64,000 bases of DNA from Clostridia bacterium (GCA_017440755.1 JAFSGP010000040.1:1-64000); one strand, 5' to 3'; positions 1 to 7,508 are shown, counted from the stretch's first letter. Translations and numbers: made by a program. Notes: generated by a model not told the origin, from the letters alone.

Positions 1-2
1 CC

Positions 3-1526
3 GAGGGTGAAGCGCTGGGTCACAAGTGGGATGATGCAACCTGCACTACTCCCAAGACCTGCTCTGTCTGCGGTGAGACCGAGGGTGAAGCGTTGGGTCA
101 CGAGTGGGACGATGCCACTTGCACAGCTCCCAAGACCTGCTCCGTCTGCGGTGCGACCGAGGGCGAGGCTTTAGGTCACGAGTGGGACGATGCTACCTGC
201 ACGACGGCAAAGACCTGTAAGGTCTGTGGCGAGACCGAGGGCGAGGCTCTGGGACACGATTACAATGCTGCCACCTGCACCAAGGCAAAGACCTGTAAGG
301 TCTGCGGCGAGACCGAGGGCGAGGCTCTGGGACACGATTACAATGCTGCCACCTGCACCAAGGCAAAGACCTGTAAGGTCTGCGGCGAGACCGAGGGCAA
401 GGCTCTGGGTCACAATTATGCCGCCGCTACCTGCACGACGGCAAAGACCTGTAAGGTCTGCGGCGAGACCAGCGGCAAGGCGTTGGGCCACAGCTATGCC
501 AATGCGACCTGCACCAAGGCAAAGACCTGTAAGACCTGCGGCGCTACCAGCGGCAAGGCTCTGGGTCACAATTATGCCGCCGCTACCTGCACCAAGGCAA
601 AGACCTGTAAGACCTGCGGTGTGACCAGCGGCAAGGCGTTGGGTCACAACTACGCCGCCGCCACCTGCACCAAGGCAAAGACCTGCAAGACCTGCGGTGT
701 GACCAGCGGCAGCAAGTTAGGGCATTCCTACGAGACTACCACTACCAAGGCGACGTTGTCCGCTAACGGCAGTGTAGTGAAGAAGTGCACGGTATGCTCC
801 TATGTGTCCAGCAAGAGCACCATTAGCAAGGTGAAGTCCATTGCCTTTAAGAAGGCGACCACCACCTACGACGGTAAGACCAAGACCCCCTCCGTGGTGG
901 TGAAAGACGCTAACGGAAAGACGCTTAAGCTTGGTACGGATTATACTGTGACCTATCCCTCCGCCATGAAGAAGATTGGCACCTACAAGGTGAAGGTGAC
1001 GATGAAGGGCAACTACAGCGGTACGAAGACCCTGACCTACAAAATTAACGCCATCAGCGTATCCACCTGCAAGGTGTCCTTTAAGGCTCCCACCACCACC
1101 TATAACGGCAAGGTGAAAACCCCCACCGTGGTGGTGAAAAACGCCAGCGGCAAAACCCTCAAAAAGGGAACGGATTACACCGTAACCTATCCCTCCGGTA
1201 TGAAGAATGCCGGCACCTACAAGGTGAAGGTGACGATGAAGGGGAACTACAGTGGCACGAAAACGCTGACCTACAAGATAAATCCCATCAGCGTATCCAC
1301 CTGTAAGGTGTCCTTTAAGAAAGCCACCACCACCTACGACGGCAAGGTAAAAAAGCCCTCTGTGGTGGTGAAGAATGCGAGCGGTACGACCCTGAAGCTG
1401 GGTGTCCACTACAAGGTGGTGTATCCCTCCGGCATGAAGAAGGTCGGCACCTACAAGGTGAAGATTGTGATGCTGGGTAACTACTCCGGCACCAAGACCC
1501 TGACCTACACCATCAAGAAGAAGTAA
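3..1526 (+). CDS. Repeat-rich secreted protein, 3' part only (CxxC repeats plus Ig-like repeats)
   Basis: The reading frame is open from the first bases, so the true start lies upstream of the window. The visible part has two sections. The first is about nine copies of a 26-residue unit beginning Gly-His-(Glu/Asp/Asn)-(Trp/Tyr) and containing Cys-x5-Cys-x2-Cys; some adjacent copies are almost identical at DNA level. The second is three copies of a roughly 78-residue beta-rich module (TTTYDGK, then VVVK, then GTYKVKV, then GNYSGTKTLTY), probably Ig-like. The three Cys and one His per unit could bind metal, but this is inference. There is no LPXTG, SLH or dockerin signal at the C-terminus. Its C-terminal half closely matches that of the LRR protein at 23866-27018. 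Function unknown; probably extracellular adhesion or structure. Confidence 0.75.
   Translation, partial: EGEALGHKWDDATCTTPKTCSVCGETEGEALGHEWDDATCTAPKTCSVCGATEGEALGHEWDDATCTTAKTCKVCGETEGEALGHDYNAATCTKAKTCKVCGETEGEALGHDYNAATCTKAKTCKVCGETEGKALGHNYAAATCTTAKTCKVCGETSGKALGHSYANATCTKAKTCKTCGATSGKALGHNYAAATCTKAKTCKTCGVTSGKALGHNYAAATCTKAKTCKTCGVTSGSKLGHSYETTTTKATLSANGSVVKKCTVCSYVSSKSTISKVKSIAFKKATTTYDGKTKTPSVVVKDANGKTLKLGTDYTVTYPSAMKKIGTYKVKVTMKGNYSGTKTLTYKINAISVSTCKVSFKAPTTTYNGKVKTPTVVVKNASGKTLKKGTDYTVTYPSGMKNAGTYKVKVTMKGNYSGTKTLTYKINPISVSTCKVSFKKATTTYDGKVKKPSVVVKNASGTTLKLGVHYKVVYPSGMKKVGTYKVKIVMLGNYSGTKTLTYTIKKK
93..720 (+). repeat. 78-bp tandem coding repeat (minisatellite)
   Basis: In-frame 78-bp units encode the 26-residue Cys/His module. 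Two neighbouring units around 256-411 are practically identical over their whole length, while outer units have drifted. Such arrays change length by slippage or recombination and may be misassembled from short reads. Confidence 0.8.
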
Positions 1527-1536
1527 ACCCACAAAA

Positions 1537-1580
1537 AACTCCGCGGTACGGAATATTCCGTACCGCGGAGTTCACTTTTT
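1537..1580 (+). terminator. Intrinsic terminator, perfect 18-bp palindrome
   Basis: A perfectly self-complementary hairpin with GC-rich centre (CTCCGCGGTACGG and its complement) sits 11 nt after the stop codon and is followed by a T-run at 1576-1580. Confidence 0.85.
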
Positions 1581-1623
1581 ACAAGAGGTCTCGTCCCCGA
1601 TGTAAAACAGAGATACCGTGGGT

Positions 1624-1630
1624 TTCGACA
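1624..1630 (-). promoter_or_regulatory. Candidate Spo0A binding site (0A box) upstream of spo0A
   Basis: TTCGACA on the plus strand is TGTCGAA on the minus strand, a match to the 0A-box core TGNCGAA. A second, weaker TTCGACT lies at 1634-1640. They sit about 70 bp upstream of the spo0A -35 hexamer, consistent with the autoregulation known in Bacillus. Short motif, so chance occurrence is possible. Confidence 0.45.
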
Positions 1631-1701
1631 TACTTCGACTTTCTTTTATGTTTACAAATGGTAAAAAAAGGATAAAATACCAAATATTTACAAATAAAGT
1701 A

Positions 1702-1730
1702 TTGCCAAAATTTGGGATTTGTGGTACGAT
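1702..1730 (+). promoter_or_regulatory. Sigma-A type promoter of spo0A
   Basis: TTGCCA (1702-1707), 17 bp, TACGAT (1725-1730). The hexamers overlap the most upstream possible initiation codon of the frame, which supports the downstream ATG as the real start. An AAAGGATAA at 1667-1675 resembles a sigma-H -35 element, but no good matching -10 is present. Confidence 0.65.
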
Positions 1731-1769
1731 ACCCTCGCCGGCAAACAAAAACAGAGGAGAAAACAGATT

Positions 1770-2537
1770 ATGAGCAGAAAAATCAGTGTCTTATTAGCGG
1801 ATAACAGCGATTATTTTGCCGTACCCTGCGCCAACGTGATGAAATCCCACGGCTTAGACGTGACGATGACGGAAAAGGACGGCAGGGCGGTGCTGGATAT
1901 GCTGCCAAAGCTGCAGCCTGATGTGGTGATTATGGACCTGTTTCTGCCGCGGCTGGACGCTTTAGGCGTGCTGGGCGGTATGGAACAGTTGGAGCACCGC
2001 CCGCGCGTGATGATTATGTCAGGCTTCGATAACCCCGCTCTGGAGCGGGAGGTGATGGCAGCGGGCGCGGACTATTATTTCCTCAAGCCCTTTGATGCAG
2101 GGGAGATGTCCCAGCGTATTTTACGTCTGTGCGGCGAATCCGCAGGGCAGGAGCCTGCGTTCCGTCGTAACGGGAAGGACAACAGCAGCTTGGAGATGCA
2201 GGTAACCGATATCATTCATCAGATTGGTGTTCCTGCCCACATTAAGGGCTACCAGTATCTGCGTGACGCCATTTTGTTGGCGATTGCGGACGAGCAGATT
2301 ATCAACGCCGTCACCAAGCGTCTGTATCCCGCGGTGGCGAAAAAGCACGGTACCACCTCCTCGCGGGTGGAGCGCGCCATTCGCCACGCCATTGAGGTGG
2401 CCTGGGACCGCGGGGACGTGGAGGTGCTTAATGCCTATTTCGGCTACACTATTCACAACGAGCGAGGCAAGCCCACCAACAGCGAGTTTATCGCCATGAT
2501 TTCGGATAAATTCCGTTTGCAGATTAAAATTTCCTGA
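1770..2537 (+). CDS. spo0A: Sporulation transcription factor Spo0A
   Basis: Master response regulator of sporulation, 255 residues, normal family length. The N-terminal receiver domain (about 1-120) has the phospho-acceptor Asp56 in DVVIMD and the conserved Lys in YFLKPF. The acidic pair is Asp11-Asn12 rather than Asp-Asp, a mild deviation. The C-terminal effector domain carries family signatures HQIGVPAHIKGYQYLRDAI, TTSSRVERAIRHAIE and FGYTIHNERGKPTNSEFI, which form the 0A-box recognition helix region. The start is set by the AGAGGAGA ribosome binding site at 1754-1761. The gene is monocistronic with its own promoter and is not next to spoIVB, unlike in many Clostridia. Confidence 0.97.
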   Translation: MSRKISVLLADNSDYFAVPCANVMKSHGLDVTMTEKDGRAVLDMLPKLQPDVVIMDLFLPRLDALGVLGGMEQLEHRPRVMIMSGFDNPALEREVMAAGADYYFLKPFDAGEMSQRILRLCGESAGQEPAFRRNGKDNSSLEMQVTDIIHQIGVPAHIKGYQYLRDAILLAIADEQIINAVTKRLYPAVAKKHGTTSSRVERAIRHAIEVAWDRGDVEVLNAYFGYTIHNERGKPTNSEFIAMISDKFRLQIKIS

Positions 2538-2585
2538 TAGGTAGTATTTTCCTCCCCAAATGATAAAATATATTGTTTTTCAACA

Positions 2586-2614
2586 TTGACAACGACGCCT
2601 GTTCTATGTAAAAT
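2586..2614 (+). promoter_or_regulatory. Sigma-A promoter of the cytidylate-kinase-like gene
   Basis: TTGACA (2586-2591), 17 bp, TAAAAT (2609-2614), about 45 bp before the start codon. Near-consensus match. Confidence 0.75.
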
Positions 2615-2660
2615 ATAGGTAGAGACAGGGGCGTAAGGCCCTGAATGGGGAGAATTGGCT

Positions 2661-3263
2661 ATGGAGAAGAACCGCATTATCGTTATCAGCCGTGAGTACG
2701 GCAGCGCCGGCAGTCGGATTGGGCGTATGCTGGCGGACAGATTGGGTATCCCGTATTATGACAAGAATTTTGTGGATAAGCAGGTGGAGGACAGTGGCTT
2801 GAGCACCGATTTCATGGAGAAAGAGGAGCAGAAGTTTATCAGCAGTCTGCTGTTTAATCTGGCCACCGGCGGTTATCGCCATGCTAATAATAAGGATATG
2901 TCCGATCAGGTGTATATTGCCGAGAGCAACGCCATTCGTCAGATTGCCCAACAGGGCCCCTGCGTCATTGTGGGTCGTTGCGCAGACTATATTCTGCAGG
3001 ATACCCACGACGTGTTCAGCGTCTTTATCCATGGGGATATGAGCAGCCGTGTGCGTCGCTGTGTGGAGGAATATGGCAAGGACCCCAAGCGTGTGGAGCA
3101 GTTCATTCGGGATAAGGACCGCACCCGTGCGCGGCATTACGAATATTATACCGATCGCACGTGGGGGGATTGCAACAACTACCATCTGACCGTAAATTCC
3201 GGTCGCTTTGGGCTGGAAAAGTCGGTGGATCTTATCTGCCGTGCATTGGAACTGGCGGAATAA
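2661..3263 (+). CDS. Cytidylate kinase-like family protein (AAA_26)
   Basis: A 200-residue P-loop kinase-like protein of the cytidylate-kinase-like family common in Clostridia. The N-terminus IIVISREYGSAGSRIG is the family's variant nucleotide-binding loop, followed by LADRLGIPYYDK as in (d)CMP kinases. CVIVGRCADYIL and the RVRRCVEEYG / RARHYEYYT lid-like region complete the fold. Start chosen at the ATG preceded by GGGGAG at 2647-2652, not the TTG two codons earlier. The true substrate of this family is not established; several members are shorter than genuine Cmk. It shares its transcript with the small gene that follows. Confidence 0.85.
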   Translation: MEKNRIIVISREYGSAGSRIGRMLADRLGIPYYDKNFVDKQVEDSGLSTDFMEKEEQKFISSLLFNLATGGYRHANNKDMSDQVYIAESNAIRQIAQQGPCVIVGRCADYILQDTHDVFSVFIHGDMSSRVRRCVEEYGKDPKRVEQFIRDKDRTRARHYEYYTDRTWGDCNNYHLTVNSGRFGLEKSVDLICRALELAE

Positions 3264-3278
3264 GGACGGTGAAAAACA

Positions 3279-3524
3279 ATGGCACATAACAGAAACAATC
3301 GGGAAAATCGGGAAAAAGCGCCGCGGGAGTTTTTCACCTTGGGCGAGCATGCCGTAGGCTCCCGTAGCTACCGTTTCCGCTATGACGGACGCATCTACAA
3401 CATTCTGGAGAAAAAAGGCGAGCAGGAGGAGGAAACCCTGCTGCTGGAAGAGGCAGATGCCCGTACCGCCTACGATGCGTGGAATCGCATTAAGCGTCCC
3501 GAACGATTCGGCGGAATGATGTAA
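3279..3524 (+). CDS. Hypothetical small basic/acidic protein
   Basis: An 81-residue protein I do not recognise. It has an Asn/Arg-rich start (HNRNNRENREK) and an acidic middle (GEQEEETLLLEEAD), with no membrane segment and no cysteines. GGACGG upstream can serve as ribosome binding site. It lies 15 nt after the kinase-like gene and before a terminator, so it is the second gene of a two-gene unit. Confidence 0.6.
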   Translation: MAHNRNNRENREKAPREFFTLGEHAVGSRSYRFRYDGRIYNILEKKGEQEEETLLLEEADARTAYDAWNRIKRPERFGGMM

Positions 3525-3540
3525 TAATCGAGAAAATGAG

Positions 3541-3572
3541 AACAGGCAGCGGATTTCGCTGCCTGTTTTTTG
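3541..3572 (+). terminator. Intrinsic terminator
   Basis: AACAGGCAGCG and its complement flank a short loop; the 3' arm runs into T6 at 3566-3571. It ends the kinase-like/hypothetical pair. Confidence 0.85.
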
Positions 3573-3577
3573 CCGTC

Positions 3578-3606
3578 TTGACCGCTTGCGAGCGATGTGC
3601 TATACT
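3578..3606 (+). promoter_or_regulatory. Sigma-A promoter
   Basis: TTGACC (3578-3583), 17 bp, TATACT (3601-3606), directly after the upstream terminator and 28 bp before the start codon. Confidence 0.75.
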
Positions 3607-3634
3607 GGAAAAAATTGCGTTGTGAGGTGCTATT

Positions 3635-4735
3635 ATGCTGCAATTTGTGGACCCTATTCCGGGGGCGATGATTTGTTTGACGGAGGAGAAGGTTGCCGCC
3701 GGAAAGGACGTTGTGACCTGTACGCTGACCGCTCCCGTGGGACATCGGGTGACGGTGAATGGCGCGCCCTGTACCGAGGAGGAGGGCATATACCGCGTCA
3801 CGCTGCCGCTGACCGCGAAGAGAATGCTTCTCCACGCTGTTGACGAGACAGACAGCACCACGGCGGAGAGTGAAGTGTATCGCCTTTACGCCCTAAATAA
3901 GACCTATCGGGTGTCGATTGACGACGGCATCTGGTTTTTGCAGGATTTAGCGCAGAACGAGGGTGTCTACACCAGCTTGTTTGATAACCCTTATTTGGCA
4001 TTGCTTAAGCGGTTACATGAGGATTACGGCACCAAGTTCCACATCAACACCTACTACACCTGTCCCGAGCACGGTGGCTTTTCTTTGCCGCAGCTGTCGG
4101 ATAAGTACAAGGTGGAATGGCAGGCGGTGAGCGACTGGTTGTCCCTCTCCTTCCATGCTCGTGCGGATAAGCCGGATTGGCCCTATTCCACCGCCTCCTA
4201 CGATACGCTATACGGGGATTGCAAGGCGGTAATGGACGAGATTAAGCGGTATGCAGGCGCCTGCAGTAAGGCGACCACCCTCCACTTTGCGGAGGCCACC
4301 ACTGACGGTGTCCGTGCGCTGTACGACAATGGTGTTCGCGCTCTGTTGGGAGATTTCTCCCGCGATGAGGAGGGGAATATCCAGCTGTGCTATTTTGCGG
4401 ACGAGCAGCAGTTTGAGACGGTGCGGCGATACGGCTTCTGGAGGAATCCTGCCACCAAAATGGTGATGTTCTGCTGTGATACGGTGCTCAACTGCTACGA
4501 CTTGGAGGGAATGAAGGCGGAGCTTGCTTGGTTCGACCGCACGTATCCCGACCGCAGCTTTGTGGACCTGCTCATTCACGAGCAGTATTTCTATGAGGAT
4601 TACGAGGCGTATTTGCCGGACTACGAGCAGCGCCTGCGGACAGGCATCGAGTTCTGCATCGAAAAGGGGTATACCCCCGGCTTGGTGAAGGACGTGCTGG
4701 ATTTCTCCGACGAGGATATTTTTGAACCCGCTTGA
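3635..4735 (+). CDS. Uncharacterised protein with polysaccharide-deacetylase-like fold
   Basis: 366 residues, no signal peptide or membrane segment, so probably cytoplasmic. Residues about 1-85 look like a small beta domain. From YRVSIDDGIWFLQDL onward the pattern resembles a NodB-type/deacetylase (beta/alpha) barrel: an early SIDDG strand, FHINTYYTC, LSLSFHARAD with a His-x-Arg-x-Asp cluster, then a long helix and TLHFAEATTDG. The usual NodB TFDDG and HxxxH motifs are not exact, so enzymatic activity is uncertain. ATG preceded by GAGGTG. It has its own promoter and stands alone. Alternative: a glycoside hydrolase/deacetylase-superfamily protein of unknown role. Confidence 0.65.
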   Translation: MLQFVDPIPGAMICLTEEKVAAGKDVVTCTLTAPVGHRVTVNGAPCTEEEGIYRVTLPLTAKRMLLHAVDETDSTTAESEVYRLYALNKTYRVSIDDGIWFLQDLAQNEGVYTSLFDNPYLALLKRLHEDYGTKFHINTYYTCPEHGGFSLPQLSDKYKVEWQAVSDWLSLSFHARADKPDWPYSTASYDTLYGDCKAVMDEIKRYAGACSKATTLHFAEATTDGVRALYDNGVRALLGDFSRDEEGNIQLCYFADEQQFETVRRYGFWRNPATKMVMFCCDTVLNCYDLEGMKAELAWFDRTYPDRSFVDLLIHEQYFYEDYEAYLPDYEQRLRTGIEFCIEKGYTPGLVKDVLDFSDEDIFEPA

Positions 4736-4760
4736 TTTTTGCTCCGCTCTGTGCTATACT
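4732..4760 (+). promoter_or_regulatory. Sigma-A promoter of pnuC overlapping the preceding stop codon
   Basis: TTGATT (4732-4737), 17 bp, TATACT (4755-4760). Transcription would start near 4767, leaving a leader of about 105 nt before the pnuC start. Confidence 0.7.
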
Positions 4761-4766
4761 GTAAAA

Positions 4767-4864
4767 AACAAATAAGAAACTGCCACCGGGTAGTGTAACG
4801 TAAAAAAGCGTTCGTTTGTACATCGTTAGGTCTTAGAAGATGTGCACACGGACGCTTTTTGTTT
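4767..4864 (+). promoter_or_regulatory. Structured leader with terminator-like hairpin before pnuC (riboswitch candidate)
   Basis: The leader contains a long hairpin. AAAAAAGCG near 4802-4810 pairs with CGCTTTTT at 4853-4860, and an inner helix TGTACATC pairs with GATGTGCA. A T5 tract follows at 4856-4860, immediately before the GGGAGG ribosome binding site. AACG at 4797-4800 can pair with CGTT at 4809-4812, giving a competing fold. This arrangement is typical of ligand- or protein-controlled attenuation. NAD+-II riboswitches are known before pnuC in other Firmicutes, but I cannot match this sequence to that consensus. Confidence 0.45.
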
Positions 4865-4874
4865 GGGAGGATAT

Positions 4875-5558
4875 ATGAAAAAGATTTTAGTTTATTTTTC
4901 AAAAGGGGAGTGGGGGCTTTGGATGGGGTCGGTGTGCCTGATTCTGACCGCCTTTTTTCTCTTTGATCGGGCGAGCCGGCTTACCCTCGTCGCGTCTCTC
5001 ATTGGAGTGACGTCTCTTCTGTTCAATGCCAAGGGCAATCCGGTGGGACAGGTGCTGATGATTTTGTTTAGTCTACTGTACGGGGTGATTTCCTATGGTT
5101 TCTCTTACTATGGCGAGATGATTACCTATCTGGGCATGACCGCCCCCATGGCATTGGTGGCGCTGATTGCCTGGCTCCGACATCCCTATCGCGGCAACCG
5201 CGCGCAGGTGGCGGTGGGTCATCTGCAGCGGGGCGAGGTGTGGCTGTTAGCGGGGCTAACTGCCGTGGTGACGGGGCTGTTCTATTTCATTTTGGCGGCG
5301 CTTGGTACCGCCGGCATTGGGTTTAGCACCCTGTCGGTGACCACCAGCTTTATAGCGGTGTACCTTACCTTTCGCCGCAGCCCCTATTTTGCCGTGGCGT
5401 ACGCTGCCAACGACGTGGTGCTTATTGTCCTGTGGGTGATCGCCGCCCGTACCGATATGGCGTATCTCTCGGTGGTTATTTGTTTTGTGGTGTTTTTGGT
5501 GAACGACCTATACGGCTTTATCAGCTGGCGCCGAATGGAGAAACGGCAGCGGGGGTAA
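4875..5558 (+). CDS. pnuC: Nicotinamide riboside/NMN transporter PnuC
   Basis: Integral membrane protein of 227 residues with about seven hydrophobic segments, imports nicotinamide riboside (or a related vitamin precursor) for NAD synthesis by facilitated diffusion. Family features are LFNAKGNPVGQVLMILFSLLYG, the conserved Tyr/Trp-rich core and the C-terminal NDLYGFISWRRME motif. The start is fixed by GGGAGG 4 nt upstream; the longer reading frame would begin inside the leader hairpin. Monocistronic; expression is probably controlled by the attenuator-like leader. PnuC homologues can also carry thiamine or riboflavin, so the substrate rests on family similarity. Confidence 0.9.
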   Translation: MKKILVYFSKGEWGLWMGSVCLILTAFFLFDRASRLTLVASLIGVTSLLFNAKGNPVGQVLMILFSLLYGVISYGFSYYGEMITYLGMTAPMALVALIAWLRHPYRGNRAQVAVGHLQRGEVWLLAGLTAVVTGLFYFILAALGTAGIGFSTLSVTTSFIAVYLTFRRSPYFAVAYAANDVVLIVLWVIAARTDMAYLSVVICFVVFLVNDLYGFISWRRMEKRQRG

Positions 5559-5890
5559 TGTGGCACAAACTGTAGGCGAGTTTTGTACTACCCATCAGCA
5601 CAAAAAAGAACAGACACCCAAAAGGGTGTCTGTTATCGATAACTTGGGAATATGCCGCTTGCGGCATATTCGGGAACGCCGTGCAGGATTTTGCGGCTCG
5701 TATGTGCCACTGCGGCGTTCGCGAGGCTCTGAACTCTCATCGTTGGCGAGGAGAGTAGATGTCTCTGTATTGGATAGCGGTTCGCCACCGATGTTGATAT
5801 ATGTCTGCTGGCGCAGACATATATGGCGAGTTCATCACTACCCATCAGCACAAAAAAAGAACAGACACCCGAAAGGGTGTCTGTTCTTTT
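5559..5890. repeat. Non-coding stretch with duplicated terminator unit and palindromes
   Basis: A block reading GGCGAG, a short variable part, CACTACCCATCAGCAC, an A-run and the hairpin AACAGACACCC/GGGTGTCTGTT occurs at about 5576-5634 and again at 5826-5886. Between the copies are a 24-nt palindrome (GAATATGCCGC and its complement, 5649-5672) and another at 5798-5825 (ATATATGTCTG and its complement). The open frame across this region is antisense to tRNA-Gly and is not a gene. The second copy is the tRNA terminator; the first may be a relic of a lost tRNA or a duplicated element. Confidence 0.6.
5850..5890 (-). terminator. Terminator of tRNA-Gly
   Basis: Read on the minus strand, the 3' CCA of the tRNA is followed by AGAACAGACACCC, a small loop, its complement and a T7 tract. 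Confidence 0.85.
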
Positions 5891-5966
5891 TGGAGCGGCT
5901 GACGAGGCTCGAACTCGCTACCTCCACCTTGGCAAGGTGGCGCTCTACCAGATGAGCTACAGCCGC
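5891..5966 (-). tRNA. tRNA-Gly (GCC)
   Basis: On the minus strand the acceptor arm GCGGCTG pairs with CAGCCGC, the D arm contains AGCTCA..TGGTAGAGC, the anticodon stem CCACC/GGTGG encloses TTGCCAA with anticodon GCC, and the T arm reads GCGAGTTCGAGCCTCGT. The CCA end is encoded. 76 nt including CCA. Confidence 0.95.
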
Positions 5967-5986
5967 ATATCTTTACGACAGGTGGT

Positions 5987-6015
5987 ATTATAGCAAATGC
6001 GCAAAGACTTGTCAA
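5987..6015 (-). promoter_or_regulatory. Consensus promoter of tRNA-Gly
   Basis: Minus strand TTGACA (6015-6010), 17 bp, TATAAT (5992-5987): a perfect sigma-A match, as expected for a stable-RNA gene. Confidence 0.9.
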
Positions 6016-6048
6016 GAGAAAAGCGAAAATATTTTTATTTTTCTTAAA

Positions 6049-6264
6049 TTACAGCTTGAAATCCTCCGGCTGGAACTTTTGCAGTGCCGGCTGGCGGTAG
6101 GGGATCCGCTTGAGAGGGTCGTAGCGGAACTTGCGGCAGTGGTGATACAGCGGCACAATCCCACGATGGGCGCACAGCATCACCCGTCCGTCGGTGGCGC
6201 GACGGGCATGGGCACAATATTCACAGCCCGGCTGAATGTTGTTGCCGTACAGCTTGCGGCGCAT
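6049..6264 (-). CDS. Conserved small Cys/His protein, function unknown
   Basis: 71 residues. Contains Cys-x2-Cys (GCEYCAHA), LCAHRG and YHHCRKFRYDPLKR, a spacing that suggests a small zinc-binding fold. Basic overall. Start placed at the ATG preceded by GAGGTGAT; the longer frame has no ribosome binding site. I recall similar short proteins ending in CRKFRYDPLKR being common in Clostridia, but no function is known to me. It follows the ylbJ-like gene on the same strand at about 45 nt and may be co-transcribed. Confidence 0.7.
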   Translation of the reverse strand: MRRKLYGNNIQPGCEYCAHARRATDGRVMLCAHRGIVPLYHHCRKFRYDPLKRIPYRQPALQKFQPEDFKL

Positions 6265-6307
6265 AGAATCACCTCGTTTGCACACGTTTTTCTCAGTATA
6301 GCACAAC

Positions 6308-7414
6308 TTATACTGTTTTTCCAGTCTTTTTTTCAGAAAAACACAACATTGCCAAAAAAGTTAGAAAAAGCAGCATAAAAGAGGCGGTGGCGGACACGGA
6401 AAAGGGGAGAGGAACGGTGTTTGTGGCACCGGTGGGCAGACGGACGGGAAACAGGCGAAACAGCAGCAAGGACAGCAGGCCGCTCCCTACGCCGTGAAGC
6501 AGGCGCCATTTCCAAAAGGCGGGGGTGAGCACCGGATACGGCTTCAGGGCGGCCGCCAACTGTCCCTGTACCGACAGCCCGCCCCAGCTCAGGCACAGGC
6601 TTAGCCACAGCGGGGCGAGAGATCCCGTTCCTGCCAAGGCGATGCAGCCGCAGCTGACCTCCAGTACCGCCGCCAGCAGAGCCGAGGAATGGGCGGGTTG
6701 CCACCCCAACAGGTGGTGGAGGGCGTGAGGAAGACCTACCGCCTCCCACAGGGAAAGCACCGTGGCAGACAGCACCACAAAGCCGCTCATGGTCAGCAGA
6801 GCGGCGCAGGTGTCCGCCACCATCTGTGCCGGCGGGCGGGGTGACGAAAGCAGGGAGACGACGGGAGTTGCATGGGATTTCTGACCGCGCCCCAACCCAA
6901 TGCCGATGAGCAAGGAAACCGCTATATGAGAGAGGTAAAGCAGAATCCCCGCTTTGGTACTCCCCATCAGTCCCGCTCCCACGGTACTGATGATAAAGCC
7001 CGGTCCGCCGCCCACGCAGAAGGCGGTCATTTGCGCCACCTGCTTATCGGTGACCAGCCCTTGCTCTCGCAGACGGGCGGTTGCCAGCGCACCGGCAGGA
7101 TAGCCGCCCACCATACTCAGGAGAATAGCAGGTCCGCAACACCCGGGCAGCCCAAACAGCCGTCCTGTGACGGCGGTGCTTAGCCGCCCCGCCTGACGGC
7201 AGAGGGGAGAATCGGAGAGCCACGCCGCCAGCAACATAAAGGGGTATAGGGTGGGAATGATGACCGTGGTGCACACCGACAGACCGCGGTTGATGCCTGT
7301 GGAGGCGGCGGCAGGATAGAGAAGCAGTAATGCCGCCACCGCTATCGCAGCCAGCCCCGTTGCTATCGTGTGTAAGGTTTTCCCCTTTACAGTGTGCACA
7401 AACACAACAACCAC
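6308..7414 (-). CDS. ylbJ: Sporulation integral membrane protein YlbJ/SpoVV
   Basis: 368-residue polytopic membrane protein of the nucleoside-recognition (Gate) family. Signatures include the N-terminal IIPTLYPFMLLAAW segment, LSMVGGYPAGALATARL and FCVGGGPGFIISTVG. In Bacillus SpoVV (YlbJ) moves dipicolinic acid across the outer forespore membrane and is made in the mother cell under sigma-E. Start is GTG; a weak GGAG precedes it at a long spacing, and an internal GTG five codons on is an alternative. It is divergent from yqfC-yqfD, another sigma-E-type pair, so the 95-bp gap probably carries both promoters. Confidence 0.85.
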   Translation of the reverse strand: MVVVFVHTVKGKTLHTIATGLAAIAVAALLLLYPAAASTGINRGLSVCTTVIIPTLYPFMLLAAWLSDSPLCRQAGRLSTAVTGRLFGLPGCCGPAILLSMVGGYPAGALATARLREQGLVTDKQVAQMTAFCVGGGPGFIISTVGAGLMGSTKAGILLYLSHIAVSLLIGIGLGRGQKSHATPVVSLLSSPRPPAQMVADTCAALLTMSGFVVLSATVLSLWEAVGLPHALHHLLGWQPAHSSALLAAVLEVSCGCIALAGTGSLAPLWLSLCLSWGGLSVQGQLAAALKPYPVLTPAFWKWRLLHGVGSGLLSLLLFRLFPVRLPTGATNTVPLPFSVSATASFMLLFLTFLAMLCFSEKKTGKTV

Positions 7415-7508
7415 CCCTTTTGCTCCAATCTATGCGAAAAGGGGGCGAGTCTATGCGGTATGAAGCTGCTCTTTTTTGCATAGTATGGGGAAAAGAGGAG
7501 GGAAAGCC

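Noticed and set aside
171..647. Open frames on the minus strand and in a second plus frame across the 78-bp repeats
   Set aside because: The repeat length is a multiple of three, so any frame free of stops in one unit stays open; the translations are low-complexity shadows.
93..720. Possible CRISPR array because of regular short repeats
   Set aside because: Repeats are contiguous 78-bp coding units without spacers and preserve one reading frame.
5560..5955. Open frame of 131 codons on the plus strand
   Set aside because: It is antisense to tRNA-Gly and crosses its terminator; the LERLTRLELATSTLARWRSTR-type ending is the known spurious translation of a tRNA complement.
7415..7508. Defined sigma-E promoters for the divergent ylbJ and yqfC genes
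   Set aside because: CATACTAT- and CATAGTAT-like -10 words are present, but no convincing -35 elements at the right spacing, so no specific site is claimed.
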